DNA from: Chryseolinea sp. H1M3-3
GTDB taxonomy: Bacteria; Bacteroidota; Bacteroidia; Cytophagales; Cyclobacteriaceae
Direction: 5' to 3'
Length of the DNA: 64,000 bases
NCBI RefSeq assembly: GCF_029360725.1
Contig: NZ_JARKMY010000001.1
Span: 930,001-994,000 of the forward strand
The notes beneath the pieces were generated by a model. That model was not told the origin of the DNA, did no database searches, and worked only from the letters and a program-made list of their open reading frames with translations. Shown in pieces: positions 62,731 to 64,000 of this stretch. Made by a program: the position numbers and the translations under genes. Each line of letters opens with the position of its first letter. Within the stretch, counting starts at the first letter, position 1.

Positions 62731-63864
62731 ATGCGCATATACCTGGACAACGCCGCAACAACGCCTCTTGACCCTGAAGTCTTTGAAGCAATGAAGCCCT
62801 TTATGCTGGAAGATTTCGGAAATCCTTCATCCACACATGCGCATGGCCGGACAGTTAGGGCTGCAATAGAGTCAGCTCGAAAAAAAATTGCTGAGTTACT
62901 GCATTGTACGCCGGGAGAAATTATTTTCACTTCTGGTGGAACAGAAGCTGATAATACCATTCTTACGGGCGCAGTTATCTCCTACAATGTCCAAAACATT
63001 ATAACTTCTCCAATAGAACACCACGCTGTCGAAGAAACATTGAGCAGTCTTTCCAAGAAGAAACATATCCATCTTCACATGGTTGACCTGGACGAACATG
63101 GTCATATAGATTTGACTCACCTCGATCTTTTGCTAAGCAAACATCCGAATTCGTTGGTGTCGCTCATGCATGCCAATAATGAAATTGGAAACTTGCTTAA
63201 CCTCGAGGCTGCCGGTGATTTATGCAATGAGCACAAAGCATATTTTCACTCGGATACCGTTCAGACTATTGGTCACTATCACCATGATCTACGAAAAATT
63301 AAAGTACAAGGTCTTGCTGCAGCTGCCCATAAATTTCACGGACCGAAAGGTGCAGGTTTCATGTTTATTCGAAAGGATAAAAAAATACAACCTTTCATTC
63401 ACGGCGGTCCGCAAGAAAGAAACATGCGTGGAGGCACCGAAAATGTATACGGAATCATCGGCCTGGCCAAAGCTCTGGAAATCGCCTACCGCGATATGGA
63501 TGGCCACCAGAAATATATCACAGGGCTAAAATCTCGCATGATCGATAAGTTAAAGGCGACTATCCCCCACGTCGAATTTCATGGCGATTCTGCAAACCTC
63601 GATAGAAGCTTATACACCGTATTAAATGTTTGTCTCCCAGAATCCGATCAAAACAGCATGCTGCTTTTTAATTTGGATCTTCATGGGATATCTGCGTCCG
63701 GGGGAAGTGCTTGCTCGAGCGGTGCAACGGCTGGCTCACACGTTTTGGGAGCCCTCCACCCAGGTTCCAAAAAGGGGGCGGTAAGATTTTCATTCAGCAA
63801 ATACAACACCGTAGAGGAGATTGATTTTGCCGTAGAAAAACTAGCGGAATGTTTGAAGGCGTAA
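62731..63864 (+). CDS. Cysteine desulfurase, NifS/IscS family
   Basis: A 377-residue PLP enzyme that releases sulfur from cysteine for Fe-S clusters and tRNA thiolation. IYLDNAATTPLDPEV (3-17) is the family opening. FTSGGTEADN (66-75) binds the phosphate, and AAAHKFHGPKGAG places the Schiff-base K201. SASGGSACSSGA carries the catalytic loop Cys, without a long loop, so a group I-like short form. I chose ATG 62731 rather than the TTG at 62716, whose five added residues have no family support. Partner IscU is not in the window. Confidence 0.92.
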   Translation: MRIYLDNAATTPLDPEVFEAMKPFMLEDFGNPSSTHAHGRTVRAAIESARKKIAELLHCTPGEIIFTSGGTEADNTILTGAVISYNVQNIITSPIEHHAVEETLSSLSKKKHIHLHMVDLDEHGHIDLTHLDLLLSKHPNSLVSLMHANNEIGNLLNLEAAGDLCNEHKAYFHSDTVQTIGHYHHDLRKIKVQGLAAAAHKFHGPKGAGFMFIRKDKKIQPFIHGGPQERNMRGGTENVYGIIGLAKALEIAYRDMDGHQKYITGLKSRMIDKLKATIPHVEFHGDSANLDRSLYTVLNVCLPESDQNSMLLFNLDLHGISASGGSACSSGATAGSHVLGALHPGSKKGAVRFSFSKYNTVEEIDFAVEKLAECLKA

Positions 63865-64000
63865 AGGCGAAGTCTAAAGACAAAGACCGTTCGGATTTCT
63901 AACCGTTTCTTCAACATTTCGACTTAAACACTACCAATAATCCCCATCTTCTTCATTAAAAAGGTAGCATTCATTTTTTGCGCAATGCCCAATTTTAGTT
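63865..64000 (-). other. Window end; possible C-terminal tail of a - strand gene
   Basis: On the - strand two frames are open to the window edge: one ends with TAG at 63931-63933 (tail NEEDGDYW) and one with TAA at 63924-63926 (tail KKMGIIGSV). Either could be the 3' end of a gene beginning beyond 64000, convergent with the desulfurase. The evidence does not decide. Confidence 0.3.

Overview
The window reads as chromosome from a Bacteroidota member, most likely of the Cytophagales type. The grounds are weak or absent Shine-Dalgarno sequences, several TAnnTTTG (-7) promoter elements typical of the phylum, a DUF1573 lipidless secreted protein, class-typical two-component sensors, and a housekeeping set (ileS-lspA, AGCS and APC transporters, glyS, MazG, NifS-like desulfurase). 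No rRNA, tRNA, CRISPR or insertion sequence was recognised. All family names come from motif recognition by eye, not from searches.

Positions 1-33.6 kb hold a large surface-glycan locus, nearly all on the + strand, with short overlaps that suggest operons. It contains several sugar pathways. (a) WbpA-, WbpE-, WbpD- and WbpB-like enzymes (164-6770), which in other bacteria make UDP-2,3-diacetamido-2,3-dideoxy-glucuronate; a GalE-like epimerase lies among them. (b) A compact legionaminic-acid-type block (6883-12941): LegB, LegC, LegI, LegG, a CBS-domain nucleotidyltransferase like PtmE, and LegF. An uncharacterised NodB-like protein (12928-14316) is coupled to its end. No LegH-type acetyltransferase is present. 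(c) A HisH2/HisF2/WbpG amidotransferase trio (18529-21040), which normally turns an N-acetyl group into an acetamidino group. Two Wzx flippases, a Wzy-like polymerase, an O-antigen ligase-like protein, several glycosyltransferases and a reversed methyltransferase are interleaved. (d) Positions 27159-32229 hold an SDR epimerase, a frameshifted methyltransferase, an ArnT-like GT-C transferase, an ArnC-like polyprenyl-phosphate glycosyltransferase and a NodB deacetylase, a layout like the Arn and FlmF2/NaxD/FlmK lipid-modifying cassettes. A WecA/TagO-like initiating transferase (32508-33551) closes the locus.

Positions 33.6-64 kb are mostly housekeeping: pheS, a degenerate Rieske-like lipoprotein, ppc, a DUF1573 protein, an OmpR-type two-component pair with 11-bp-spaced GTTAA boxes upstream, APC and AGCS transporters, lspA and ileS, an RND/MMPL transporter, a CHASE3-like histidine kinase, a dgt-mtfA-glyS group, another histidine kinase, a UspA/antiporter pair, mazG, a small NqrM-like Cys protein, a phosphoglucosamine mutase and a cysteine desulfurase.

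The most interesting leads are the LegH-less nonulosonate block with its unexplained coupled NodB-like protein, the coexistence of two amidine-compatible sugar pathways with one amidotransferase trio, the Arn/Flm-like cassette, and the Rieske-like lipoprotein that has lost its iron-sulfur ligands.
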